Assembly: GCA_036365515.1 (NCBI GenBank)
Contig: CM070876.1
Location: forward strand, 121,277,810 to 121,341,809
Direction: 5' to 3'
DNA length: 64,000 bases
Origin: Torymus aiolomorphi
Lineage: Eukaryota; Arthropoda; Insecta; Hymenoptera; Torymidae
Shown here: piece by piece, positions 10,166-20,879 of the stretch
Position numbering within the stretch: the first letter of the stretch is position 1
Layout of the letters: the number at the start of each line of letters is the position of its first letter
Made by a program: the position numbers and the translations under genes
Notes under the pieces: generated by a model
What the model saw: the letters and a program-made list of their open reading frames with translations, nothing else
Database searches by the model: none
Told to the model about the DNA's origin: nothing

Positions 10166-11706
10166 TTAATCATATTTTTCGGTATACAAAATAAAATGTC
10201 ATCAACATAACGAAAATAAAACAATGGTTTAAAATTAAGTTTTTTAATCGACTCTACCTCCAAATCCTCCATAACAATGTCAGCTAAAATAGGACTAATG
10301 GGATTTCCCATCGCTGAACCAAAAATTTGATGGTAGAATTTTCCATTAAATTGGAAAAAATTGTTGTTTAAAATAAACTTTATGACATTTATAAATTCTG
10401 TGCAACTCATATTAATTTTATTAAATATCTGTGTCCATCTTTTTTCTATAGCTTTAAGAACTAAATATTCAGGGGTGTTAGTAAACAGACTTACTACATC
10501 CAAACTAATAATTTCTAGATCTGGTGGGATTTTGAGATTGTCAATTTTTTCTTTTAATTTTAAACTATTATCTACATGTGAACTTGGTGTTTTTAAATTT
10601 CTTGTTAAAAATAGTGTGAAAAATTTCGAAATATTGTAAACAGGTGAGTTTATTGCAGAGATTATTGGTCTAATCGGGAAACCAATTTTATGAATTTTTA
10701 TTAAGCCATAAGCTTTTGAGACGTTAAATTTTTTTAGAATTGGTTCAAACGTTTTCCCAAAATCAGAGAAATCACTTTTATTTAACAATTTTACTAATTC
10801 ATTTGTTCTCCTTTCTAAACCAGATAGAGGATTTTTTGTTATTTCATTATAGTATTTTCTATCTTGAAACAGGTTTACGGTTTTTTCTATATAATCGGAT
10901 TTTTTAATAATGACAGTTGTATTTCCTTTATCTGCTCTAGTTATTAGTAGTTGGGGATTACGTTTTATGAACTCGTAAGTTTTTCTTAGGTCTATTTTAA
11001 ATTTCTTACCAAAATGTGAGTCTTGCGATAATTCTTTATTATAAAATCTCTTTATATGAGTCAAAAACCTTCCTCTTAGTTTTTTAGTTGTATCCTCGTC
11101 AATGTTGTTGTTCAAATACATTTCAAAATTCTTTAAATAATGTAACAATAAAGAGTTATCAAAGCGAGCGTTAAAATTAAATTTTTCACCAAGTTTCAAT
11201 ATATCTATGACATAAGGGGGAAGTTCAACGTCCACGACATTAACACACCATTTGTCGTACGTATTGTTACAAGGTTCATTAAACTGTGTGTATTGATGTG
11301 GAGTATTTACATTTTCACAGTTTTGATCGTTTGAATGTTCCTTATATCTATCAATGTCAATTGCCTTATTATATTTCTTAACGTAAATACTATTTAGTTT
11401 TTTAAATAGTGTTGTTTTAATCGAAACCGTAATAATTTTTAATTTTGTCTTATAATAATCTGTAAAAAGGTGAACAAAATCTTTATCAACGTTTTTTTCC
11501 AACAATATTATTTTTTCATTAATCTGTTTGTACAATTGAGATAAACGAATATGAATATCACTAATCTCAACATTCAACAATTGAATCTTAAGCTTTTCAA
11601 TTAATTTGTTTTGTTTGTTTTTGCTCTTATTAGAAAACATACTTAAAAATAATAAATGACTATTACAAAACAAAAGCAGGTATACAACATGCGCGCATCG
11701 GCTCAT
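10166..11706 (-). pseudogene. PLE reverse transcriptase, N-terminal two thirds
   Basis: About 513 residues of this frame are PLE sequence. The last 11 residues of the open frame come from the inserted palindrome. Visible motifs are RADKG (residues 257-261), an FPIRPIISAINSP segment (343-355), SLDVVSLFTNTP with the motif-A aspartate (401-412), GSAMGNPISPILADIVMEDL (463-482) and an intact YVDD catalytic box (500-503). The frame opens at 11706, but a second Met at about residue 23 (MFSNKSKNK) is a more PLE-like start. A Lys/Asn-rich N-terminal region precedes the RT. The coding sequence is cut immediately after FCIPKNMI by the TTAA-flanked palindrome. Confidence 0.9.
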
Positions 11707-11759
11707 AGCGCATAGCGCATGTTATTTCCATTTTCTAGTATACATAACCCTAATAGAAC

Positions 11760-12860
11760 ATATATTTAATAAACGTTTTGGAAAATAGTTATAAAGATGT
11801 TTTATTACCGTTAAAAAAACGTTGAAGATGTCCGCTTTAGTAGTGATCAAAGTGATGTGTAGTTTTTATTTTTACGCTTTTAAAACGTTTTTAAAATGAT
11901 TGATGATATATTTACTTTTCCTTAGTTATATTTGTAACATTTCAAAAACATGATTAAAATGTTTTGTGCACACAATATCATGTGCATGGTTATACTATTA
12001 ACGTTTCAAAAACGCTATTAAAACGTTTCATCCAGCCAAGAGGAGAAACCATAGTTATATTTTTTACGTTTTCAAAACGCGATTTAAACGTTTTCCCCCA
12101 ACCAACTCGAAGACCATGGTTATATTTTTAAAATCCTAAAAACGCTATTAAAACGTTTCGTCCAGCAAAAAAAGAACCCATAGCTATATTTTTAACGTTT
12201 TAAAAACGCGATTAAAACGTTTTATCCAGCCAACTGGAAAGACCATGGTTATATTTTTTACGATCTAAAAACGCTATTAAAACGTTTCGTCAATCTAAGA
12301 GAATAACCCATAACTATATTTTAATGTTTTAAAAACGCGATTACAACGTTCCGTTCAGCCAAGAGAATAAATTGTGGTTATATTTGGAATGTTTTAAAAC
12401 GCGTTTAAAGCGTTTTGACCCAACATCATGATAAATATTGATTATAGGTTAACGTTTTAAAAATGCGATTAAAACGTTTTGTTCAGCCAAGAGAATAAAT
12501 CGTGGTTATATTTGTAACGTTTTAAAAAGGCGTTTAAAGCTTTTTTATCCAACATGATAAACATTGATTTTTATGTTAACGTTTTAAAAACGCTATAAAA
12601 ATGTTTTTTAATGAAGAGAAATACAGTAAAGTTATATTTTTCACGATTTAAAAACATGATTTAAATGTTCTTTTTAGCAAGAATAAATAGCTTGGTTAGT
12701 TTTATAACGTTTTCAAAACGCGATTAAACGTCTTGTGCAGAGAGCCTAATCCCCTAAGGTTACCTTTATAACGTTTTAAAATGTGATAAAAAGTCTTGTC
12801 AATAAATACTGTACAATAAGGTTTTCTTCTATAAAAACGCTATATCTATTTAATAACGCG
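11760..12860. repeat. 60-66 bp minisatellite rich in AAACGTTT palindromes
   Basis: About 17 degenerate units repeat the pattern AACGTTTTAAAAACGCGATT, AAAACGTTTT, then a CCAGCCAAGAGAATAA-like and TGGTTATATTT spacer. The unit contains two self-complementary AACGTT or AAACGTTT cores, so each monomer can form a small hairpin. Copies become more diverged towards 12860. No coding potential. It lies between the PLE and the 3' end of the split gene. Confidence 0.85.
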
Positions 12861-12986
12861 ATTAAAATGAGAATGATAAAAACTCTTTTAAGAATGATAA
12901 AAGCATTTAATAAGGTTAAGAAAATATTTTATTACAATTAATAACAAAATTTATGATTAAAACTATTACTCAATGTATGAATAAAA

Positions 12987-13029
12987 CTATTTTTCTGGTT
13001 GTTTTTCTTTCTTTTTCTTCGTTGATTCG
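12987..13029 (-). CDS. Split gene exon 11: basic C-terminus
   Basis: Acceptor CTTTTTTCAG. After completing the split Ala codon it reads ESTKKKKEKQPEK and stops at TAG (12987-12989). A Lys-rich tail directly after the helical exon is plausible, and the phase is consistent. Confidence 0.6.
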
Positions 13030-13118
13030 CTGAAAAAAGTTAAATACAATTTATTTATAATGTTTATTTTAAATATTCTGACTATTACTATATAGTATAA
13101 GATAAATATAATATATAC

Positions 13119-13215
13119 GCGGTATAGTCAATCCGTGCTTGGGCTGCTTTTAACCAGTTCTCTGCGGCTTTATTTATAATTTTTTCGCTGCTTGTGGTAT
13201 GTTTTTCCACGACAG
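13119..13215 (-). CDS. Split gene exon 10: C-terminal helix exon
   Basis: Acceptor ATATTTGTAG, donor GTATAT. Reads VVEKHTTSSEKIINKAAENW, then LKAAQARIDYTA. A WL.AA..R segment after the domain is typical of DUF4806-type proteins. Ends in phase 2, which fits exon 11 exactly. A 466-bp inverted-repeat element lies in the intron before it. Confidence 0.6.
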
Positions 13216-13260
13216 CTACAAATATTTCAATATATTAAATTTATAAAAATATGCATAAAA

Positions 13261-13726
13261 GTAGGAGTGCAACCGAAATAGTTAGAAAATAGTAGTACAC
13301 TTTTCGATACTAGTCTGGAATACGAGCCGAAAAATCATCAAGTGATTTTGACGTTGGAGTGGTATAAATTTTATTTTCATTACAAAATGCGTGTTAGTGA
13401 ATAATAGATGCAATATTGTAACATATATAGCAAGCTTATTTCACATTTGTCCTTTCACTTTAAGTTATTAATACTTATCTTTTGACTCGACATTTTTTGA
13501 AGGTATTTTTTCGAGTAAAATTTAGAAGAGAAGTTCGGCTCGTTTGCATGAATTCCGCATGCTTATAAATGTATTTTGAACTTCTAATCATTTTTATTTC
13601 ATTAAACTAATATTCTCGTTTGAAAATGTTGATTATTTTAATACAGTAGTTTTTCATTTCCACTATTATATCTAAGGTTATTGAAAGCAAAGATATAATT
13701 TTCGAACTATTCCATTGCACCCCTAC
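13261..13726. mobile_element. 466-bp MITE-like element in intron 9
   Basis: Starts GTAGGAGTGCAACCGAAATA. The reverse complement of its right end (13703-13726) reads GTAGGGGTGCAATGGAATAG, so the terminal inverted repeats are about 25 bp. The interior is AT-rich and noncoding. Flanks (ATAAAA left, ATAAAG right) may hold a short target-site duplication. Superfamily unknown. Confidence 0.6.
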
Positions 13727-13762
13727 ATAAAGGCAATTGAACATTATTAAAATAAGATTTGC

Positions 13763-13924
13763 CTAATAAAAGTTTATAACAGGTCGTTGTCTGCAAGGCA
13801 CTTTTTTCCCCTGACCTTTGGGACTGTAGAGGAGAGCTACCTCATTAGAAAGAATTGCTGCCAATATTGTCCTTGTACTGACATCTCCCTTTTCAGCTAT
13901 GCACAGCGTTTGAAAATATTTTTC
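13763..13924 (-). CDS. Split gene exon 9: second part of DUF4806-like domain
   Basis: Acceptor TATTAATTCCAG, phase 0 in. Reads EKYFQTLCIAEKGDVSTRTI, LAAILSNEVALLYSPKGQGK, then a short tail and TAG at 13763-13765. The I...LSNE.A..YS..G..GK pattern closes the DUF4806-like domain. To join exon 10 in the right phase, the only visible donor is GTCAGG at 13814, giving the end 13816. Otherwise the protein stops at 13763. Confidence 0.65.
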   Translation of the reverse strand, partial: EKYFQTLCIAEKGDVSTRTILAAILSNEVALLYSPKGQGKKVPCRQRPVINFY

Positions 13925-14033
13925 CTGGAATTAATAACAGTAATATGAGATAGAGAGCAAATCAAGAATACATATAAAAAATGATACATCATTATATTTC
14001 TTCTTCGTTTTTCATAAGCGTAAAGCAACTTAC

Positions 14034-14224
14034 TATTTTCATTGTAAATTGTGTATCGTTATTTAGCTGCTGATCAAACTCGTAATGTGCACGTGCTGTC
14101 TTTGAAGGTAAATAACCTTTTAATTCAATTAATTCACTCGCCGTCAATTCCTCATTTGATTTGCTGCGGCGTTTATTACCCTCAACAGCTTGGCATCTCT
14201 CGTCAATTATGGTATGTGATAACG
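14034..14224 (-). CDS. Split gene exon 8: first part of DUF4806-like domain
   Basis: Acceptor TTTTGTTTCAG, donor GTAAGT. Joined to exon 7 through a split Ala codon and open for 63 further codons. Contains ALSHTIIDERCQAV, KRRSKSNEEL, ELKGYLPSKTARAHYEFDQQ and LNNDTQFTMKI. The LPSKT..(x)n..FD..L..D..F..KI pattern is the start of the DUF4806-type fold (compare xPlkt...l...l..d..f...l). Function of the domain is not established. Confidence 0.7.
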
Positions 14225-14296
14225 CTGAAACAAAATTAAAGACATGAATCATTGCATTATGCAGGCAAACGGTGTAAACAGTATTTTAGCAATTAC

Positions 14297-14386
14297 CAAT
14301 TAAGTAGTTGAGTTTTTCACTGTCAGTCATTTTTTGTATTTCTTCCGTACTGCGCATCTTTATCCTCTTGTTCCTATTGTTTACAC
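14297..14386 (-). CDS. Split gene exon 7
   Basis: Acceptor TTTTATTTAG, donor GTAATT. Phase 1 in and phase 1 out. Reads VNNRNKRIKMRSTEEIQKMT, then DSEKLNYLI. This basic and amphipathic stretch leads into the conserved domain in exon 8. No disruption is visible. Confidence 0.65.
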
Positions 14387-14389
14387 CTA

Positions 14390-14935
14390 AATAAAAACAT
14401 TAAAATAACTGTAAAAAACTGCTAATAACTGAATAAAACTGTTAATAACTGAAATAAACAGTTTGATTTGAGAGAGTATAATCAGTTTTTCGCAGTTATT
14501 AGCAGCTATTAACTGTCACTTGAAGTTATTTGTAGGTTCATTAAATAATAATTATAGAAACGGAAATACTGTTAAGAGTTATTAATAGTTATTTGAATTT
14601 AGTTGTAGTTATTTGCCGTTATTTGTAGTTTTTATATATTAACATTAACCAAAATTGCAAATAATTGTTCTAAACTGTTACAAACTCCAAAAAAATGTTG
14701 TAGTTGTTACTAACTGTTAGTAGTTGTTACCAGCATCTTCATTTCTCCATTATTATTTACTAAAATGGCAAATAACTACTATAAACTGTTAGAAACTGCA
14801 AATAACTATTATAAACTACTGTTATACACTACGAATAACTATGATTACTGTCTCAAACAAAACTGTTTATAACAGTTTATAGTGTAGTTATTTGCAATTC
14901 CTGACAGTTCTTTACAAAAACCATTTCCGCTAGGG
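14390..14935. repeat. Degenerate TAACTG/CAGTTA repeat region in intron 6
   Basis: Many copies of AACTGTTAATAACTG, GCAAATAACTAC and TAGTTATTTGCAGTT-type motifs lie in both orientations, so the strands can pair extensively (for example the CTGTTTATAACAGTTTATAG palindrome near 14870). It looks like an old foldback-type repeat. Noncoding. Confidence 0.65.
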
Positions 14936-15710
14936 TTGTGATAATAAAACCAAAATTGTATTGCAAAGGATAATCGCTAAGAATTATTACATCTATTTTT
15001 AATTTTTTATAAATTTAAATCCTTTATCAAAAAACATCCTTTGAGATAACGTCGATCAATTCGGGGTGTGATTTATCGAATTTCGAAGCCAAACTTGATT
15101 CTCGAAAGGAGTATATTCATGCAGATATAGCATACATATCTTCGAGATATGTTCCAATGATAGCTCCGTCAGTTATGGCATCGGGAGAAGGGATATGACT
15201 GTCGAAGCCGATCGGAGAATCGTTCCGCGCTGCAGCAACGGCATTTCTTCACACTTCCTATTCCATATCTTCTGTAAATTCTGACAAAGACAGACAGATT
15301 TCTTCCGCTTATATAGGACAGGAATAGATATATGTAAAGCATATATGTAGAAAGAAAACTGCGAGTCAGTGCCACAACTGAGCTGAATTACGGAATGATT
15401 CTCCGTCAGACGCCGTTCGTTATGAACATTGTACATATATAATGCCTATACAATATCAATTTTTTTATGCATATCGGCAAAAAATACTAGAGTGTGTCCA
15501 TGATCCAAAAAGAGTCAATCATAAGAAATTTAATTGCAAATTAATCGATTTATATTCACATACGATAGTTTGCGATTTCTTTTGTGAGGTTGACTCTGGA
15601 AATATCACCAACACGCTGCAGATACACATAAAAAAATCGTCGAAAACAAATGGCACTGTTCATGATTATAGACAGATGACTTTCCATTGAGTTCTACTTT
15701 AAACTCTATT
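14936..15710. other. Intron 6 sequence, nothing recognised
   Basis: Open frames of 60-90 codons occur on both strands (for example 15173-15436 minus and 15442-15690 plus), but none has a recognisable domain or good splice context. Confidence 0.5.
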
Positions 15711-15723
15711 CGTAATCACTTAC

Positions 15724-15990
15724 TACCGGATGGCATCGAAGGTTGTGACTTTGTATTTGACATGTCGGAAGACGTTGAATCTGTCGAATTCTTACTATCG
15801 GATGGCATCGAAGGTTGTGACTTTGTATTTGACATGTGAGAAGACGTTCATACTGTCGAATTCTTAAAATTATTGGCAGGAGTTGATACATTGGTTATTT
15901 TTTTTCTAAGTGTCTCGGCTTTCGTTATTTTTGGCTTTGTTTTGTTCTCATAAGCTGCAGTACCAGTTTTAGTAGGAGAGAGATCAGCAT
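15724..15990 (-). CDS. Split gene exon 6 with internal Ser-rich duplication
   Basis: Acceptor ATTTCTACAG, donor GTAAGT. The frame reads ADLSPTKTGTAAYENKTKPK, then a Ser-rich part built of two near-identical copies of about 66 bp (KNSTDSTSSDMSNTKSQPSM type, near 15730-15796 and 15797-15865). In the first copy in reading order, the two codons after AACAGT-type KNST are altered to GTA TGA, creating an in-frame stop. The exon ends in phase 1, matching exon 7. Confidence 0.55.
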
Positions 15991-16252
15991 CTGTAGAAAT
16001 AAAAATTGGTTAATCTTATGATTTAAATTACAAGTACCCTGGTAGAAAATAAACTATGTTGGTTAGCATGTTAATCAAATGGAGGCATTTTTACTTAAGA
16101 TTAATCGAAAATTAATCAATTTAATAACAGTTATTTAAAACTATGATTATATTTTAATCATGTATAATATTATATTTTTTCTTGTATAGTTATTTTTTGT
16201 CAACAATAGTAATGTAATCATGACAAACAGTTTGCCATAATTATTGGCTGCG

Positions 16253-16265
16253 TAATAACAATATT
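16253..16265. repeat. Left target-site duplication of the R1-clade element
   Basis: TAATAACAATATT, directly next to the poly(A) end; identical to 21631-21643. Confidence 0.9.
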
Positions 16266-16574
16266 TTTTTTTTTTTTTTTGTTTTTTTTTTTGTTTTTCC
16301 GAGGTACTAGGTGAATCTTCCGAGGCCCCCGTCCTTGCTTACAGCATGGAGGGGGGCACACTAAGAACATCACGAAGCGTCGGGCTCCGCGGTGTGAGGG
16401 ATTTCTACCCCCTAAACACCCAAAACCTTTCCCGCGGCGTTCACCGAAATCCGGCCCGGAACTGTTATACACATTACTTCGGACCGGTCGGCGTTTTTAT
16501 GCCCTACGGCAATCTTATATATCTTGTCTGGTCTGTTTATTTTTCGCCTTCTGTATCAGTTTTCAAGGCAACCG
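16266..16574 (-). other. 3' untranslated region and poly(A) tail of the R1-clade element
   Basis: On the minus strand this follows the ORF2 stop at 16575 and ends in an A-rich tail interrupted by single C residues. It includes a C-rich segment near 16370-16450. Open frames here are shadows. Confidence 0.75.
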
Positions 16575-19489
16575 TCAGTCTTTTTGCCTTGTAGTACGTG
16601 AGTCACGTAGCGTGCTATGTGTGATGTCACCTGTCTTCGTCTGTAGTCTGTGTCTCGCGACTATCCAGCGGGGGCACACGAAAAATGTGTGCTCCGCGTC
16701 GTCTCTATTATGTCCGCAGTACCTGTAGGACGGGGTCGTTACTTTCCCCATTCGATGCAGATACTGGCGGAAGTATCCGTGTCCGGATAGCAACTGGGTC
16801 AGGTAAAAGTTCACCTCCCCAGCTCCTCTCTTATGCCAGAGTCGCACGTCCGTTATGAGGCGTCTCGTTCACTTGGCTTTGCCGCTGTCTGTCCATCGCA
16901 TTTGCCAGGATGTCAGCGTCGTCGTCCGTGCGTCTATGGAGGCCCTCGCTCTTCCCCTTTCTTCGCTGTACTCGTAGATCCTCTTCCGCTCGAGAGCGAG
17001 GAGGTCTACTGGGACAACCCCTGCGATCACTAGTACCGCCACCTCTGAGACGGTGCGGTACGCGCATGCAATTCGCAGCGCTCCCAGTCTTTGTACCGCC
17101 GCGATTTTTTTGCAGTACTTCTCTATTCGCGTCGCGTCCGCCCATATCTCGGCCCCATAAAGGAGCATCGAGTTGGTCACTGTCATAAACAGTCGTCGTA
17201 CGCTCGGTCTCGGTCCCTTCGTATTTGCCATGAGGCGGGCGAGGGCGGCGGTCTTTAACGCCGCTCTCTCAGCGACGCCACGTATGTTCGGCCAGAAGGT
17301 CATCCTCGTATCCAGGGTCACCCCCAGATATTTTGCGGACCGCCCAGGATGCACAACGGACGTCCCCACCGTCATGGGTATCGTCGTGTCTATCCGTTTC
17401 CTAGTTAGGTATAGTAACTCCGTCTTTTGCATGGCCAGCTGTTGTTCCCGACTTTGTATCCATTCGTCTACCCATCTCGTGGCTTGGGTCAGCCTCATCT
17501 GAGCCAGTCGTGTATCCTTGGTCGTGATGACGATGACCAGATCGTCTGCGTAGCCGACCAGATAGACCCCCGGCGGCATCGGAAGATCCAACACTTCATC
17601 GTAACATACGTTCCAAATATCGGGACTAAGGATCGAGCCCTGCGCTACTCCCGCCGTCATTTTTCTTTTCTTGACCCCAGTCTGCGTCCCGTACGTAATG
17701 TAACGGTCTCGTAGATAGTCCTTGAGGATTCGGAGAAGGTATGGGGGGCAGCGGGAAAGCGTCGGAGAATGCCCGCACGATGTCCGTCCACCACACCGAG
17801 TTGAAAGCGTTTCGTACGTCGAGTGTTGCCATGAGCACTATTGGCCTGTTCTTGTGGGGTCTTGTCTGTGCTCTGTCAAAGGAGTCGATCACTTTTTGGA
17901 TTGCCCCTATCGTCGACCGTCCTTGTCTGAAACCGCACTCTCTGTCGTTCAGGCCGCCAACGTCCCGAACCGCCTGTTGGATTCGCGGTCTTAGGAGCAT
18001 TTCGAAGAGCTTGCCAAGTGTATTCAGTAAGCTCAGCGGTCTGTAGGATGACGGCGAGTCCGGGTCCACACCCTTTCCTTTATCAATGAGGATCAGCCGC
18101 GCCGTCTTCCAATCTTTGCTGAACACGCCTTCCGCCAGGCATGTATTATATAGGTTCAGGAGTATCCCCGGGCGTCGTTTTGCAACAATCCCGAGGATTT
18201 CCGCTGGGATACCGTCCGGACCTGGTGTTTTTCCCGCCGAGAGCTGCGCAACAGCCAAGCTGAGCTCACCCCGGGTGAACTCCTGCACCTCGTCGTCGCC
18301 AGTATGGTCGCCCCCCCACCCTTGTTCAAAGTGTGTAGGGAAGAGTCCGTCAATGATTCTGTCCATCGTTTCTTCGTCCCTGACTACCGGTGGATTGTTG
18401 CCTCCCAGGTTGCGGGTGACGATCTTGTAACCCGCTCCCCAAGGGTCTGAGTCCATCTCGTTAATTAGTTTGGTCCAACTTTCCTTTTTACTGTCATTGA
18501 TAGCGCGCCTCAGTTCTTTGCGCGCTACCCGGTACTCCTGCGAGTGGGCCATCGCATCCGCTCTGTTGCAGGCGCGCTGGGCCCTCCGTCGAAGCCGTAG
18601 GCATTCGCGTCGGAGGCGCGCGATATCTTTGGTCCACCAGTACACCGGTTCTTTGTCACATCTCGTCCGTTTTCTTGGTATAGAGGCGTCACAGAGCCGT
18701 CTCAAGAGCCCCGACGTTTCCTGTGTTAGCTTTTCAACCTTTTCCCTACCACCGATGCCGCGAGGGATCGCCGTTGTCGAGTCCGGTTCCCTGTCCAGCT
18801 GTGCCGTCAGTTTGTCAACGTCAAGTTTTTTCATGTTCCATCCCGCGGGAGTTGGGGTGGTCCCTGTTCTGTGCTTTGTCGGTCACTCCGAAGATGATGT
18901 ACTGATGGTCGCTGGCCGTGTAGCCCTCGAACATCCGCCACCCCTCGACACTTCGGAGAAGTCCAGTCGTCACAAAGGTCACATCTGGGATGGATGCGCC
19001 GTAGCCGGGTCTCCTGTACGTCGTCGCCTGTCTCACGTTTGCTACTGTTAGGTCTAGCCTCGCGGCCATTTCCAACAGCAGCCGTCCACGTTTGTTCGTC
19101 GTCGTCATGCCCCACTCAATGGCCCTGGCGTTAACGTCCCCCGCGAAGATAACGGCACCGAGGATGTCTCTAAGTGCGTCCTCGAGGGCCGCCACCTTTC
19201 GTTCGAACTCCGCGGCGCTACAGGTCAGAGTGAGGTACACGCTGGCATACGTCACATCAGACACCCGAGCCCAGACGTAGTCCTCGCCCCTCTCTTGGCT
19301 TGTGATACGCGACCTGGCCTGCCCCCGGAACCACAGCGCCGCAGAACGGGAGGTATGAACGAGCCAAGTCGGGCTGTCTCTGTCTCTGTACGGCTCGCTA
19401 ATCATTGTAACGTCCGCGTTCATCTCCTCGGCAATCTGGGGCAGTAAGGCATGAGCCAGGCTACTGCCGTTCAAGTTGCCTTGGAGCAC
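16575..19489 (-). pseudogene. R1-clade ORF2 (endonuclease plus reverse transcriptase)
   Basis: No ATG is visible at the start; the conserved QGNLNGSS begins just after a GTG at 19489, close to the ORF1 stop. Endonuclease: SEPYR (E32), GDVNARAIEWG (D118, N120), PDVTF (D169), TASDHQYIIF (S193-D194-H195). RT: GKTPGPDGIPAEIL, SSYRPLSLLNTLGKLFE, GFRQGRSTIGAI, ATLDVRNAFNSVWW (motif A), VAQGSILSPDIWN (B), YADD (C) and YLGVTLD. The C-terminal Cys/His segment is YCGHNRDDAEHTFFVC. Breaks: frameshift at the A6 run 18826-18831, frameshift at the six-base C run (plus-strand G 17743-17748), and TGA at 16869-16871 in place of the Trp expected in the conserved KxxWTRRLI segment. The enzyme nicks target DNA and primes reverse transcription there. 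Confidence 0.88.
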
Positions 19490-19502
19490 TGTCGTCGTCT
19501 TG

Positions 19503-20879
19503 TTAAGTGCGAACGGTCATCTGTCTCGCTCTTACCTCCGTCAGCGCTGTTTTGAATGCGGTGCAGAGCGCCGTGCCCGGAACGTGCGCTACCCCTCCGC
19601 CTTCCTGTGATGAGCACAGAAAACAGAGGGGAGCACCCGTGCAGGCTCCAGCCCTGTGTCCATTTTTTCCACACTTCCAACAGCAGTCGCGTCTGTCCGG
19701 TCCTTTACAGTTTGTACGGTAATGGCCGGAGCCGAGACACTTGTAGCATCTCGGCACCATCAGTCGGGTCCTCACTCAGCAGCTGACAAACCCTATCTTT
19801 ATATGTCCCGTCTTGAGTAGCCGTGTCGCGTCTCAGTCTCCGAGCTCGCAGATAGCCATCTTCTGTCCTCGGCTGTTTGGCCCGAGGACCGAGATCCGTC
19901 TATCCGTGCCCGGGTTCAGTACTCCGTCTAGTGCGATTCGTACTTCTTCAGTATCTGTAAAGCAGTCCAGGTCCAGTATCTCCAGTGTCACCTTTCGGGT
20001 CATGTCCTTGATTGTCCCCTGTTCGCCTAGCATCTCCAGGAAACGTCCATTCAGGTTTCCGTGAGTACTTCCATCTCCTTTGGTGCGTACTAGTGCGGCG
20101 CCGCTCTTCGTCTTTGTGACGCCTCTGATTTGGAGGTTGTTATCAGAGTTGTCAACCGTACGTAGCGTCTGCACCACGTCCGCGAAGGTCTTACCGTCTT
20201 TGGGCACGATTAGCACTACGCCACTCCGTTGTTTAGAGGCCTTGCAGTTTGGACGTAGTGGCGGTCTGGGGCCCTCCATTGCTTTTTTCTTCTTTTTCTT
20301 CTTTTTGTTTTCCATAGTTTTCCAGCCTTCTTGGGGATTTTCATCTGTGCCTACTTGGGTTTCAACCAGGTCCCCTCTGTCGTCTGATACCTGGATTTGG
20401 GGGTGTTGGATGTTGCTGGCAGTCTTCTTCTTCTTGGTTTTTTGGGTCTCAGGCTGTGATTCTGGACTGTCCCCTGCACCTCTACGCCGTTTGGGAAGCC
20501 TGATTGTACGGGCCGTCCTCTTGGCTTCTTCGCGTGCGGTTTGGAGTACCGCCAGCAGAGCCCTGAGCATCTTCAGCCCCTCTTTAACATCTTTGGAGAT
20601 GTTCTTCTGCTTCTCGGTTGCTTTCTCCATTATTTCGATCTCCGTCAGCATGCTGCTTACGGTTTTGTCTACCTCGTTCTCCAAGTTGGAGGGCCCTGTG
20701 ACGTCGTCAGGCGACGTGCCAGAGGTGCTAGCGTCGCTGATGACGCTATAAAAACTCGATGTGCTGGCTGTTCTATGTCTGATCTCCTGAGTGTTGCCTG
20801 GTGTCAGGTACTCAGTGTTGAGCGGGACGCCCGATGCAGTTTGCGCTCTGACTGCGTTTTCTGTACTTTTGTCTTGCAT
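19503..20879 (-). pseudogene. R1-clade ORF1 (gag-like RNA-binding protein)
   Basis: ATG at 20879. The N-terminal half is Ser/Thr-rich, then a Lys/Glu-rich coiled-coil-like segment, then a run of about 8 Lys (ENKKKKKKKK). Next come the conserved gag-type domain (VVLIVPKDGKTFADVVQTLR) and three zinc knuckles of CCHC type. In the distal segment knuckle 1 is C-x2-C-x4-H-x4-C in RCYKCLGSGHYRTNC and knuckle 2 is CWKCGKNGHRAGAC; a third begins CFLC. The frame is interrupted twice by TGA, at 19833-19835 (after AICELGD) and 19776-19778 (in FVSC*VRTR), without a frameshift. The protein would bind element RNA. ORF1 ends with TAA just before ORF2. Confidence 0.85.

Larger units (their letters stand above)
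7596..11706 (-). mobile_element. Penelope-like retroelement, split by two insertions
   Basis: A single PLE copy reads on the minus strand from about 11706 down to 7596. It encodes a reverse transcriptase (10166-11706) and, after a gap occupied by inserted DNA (about 8478-10165), the RT tail, linker and GIY-YIG-type endonuclease (7596-8470). PLEs use the RT plus this endonuclease to insert and copy themselves. The endonuclease identifies it as the endonuclease-bearing PLE class. It is non-functional as it stands: interrupted by a TTAA-flanked palindrome and a GC-rich insert, and frameshifted near 8140. Confidence 0.9.
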
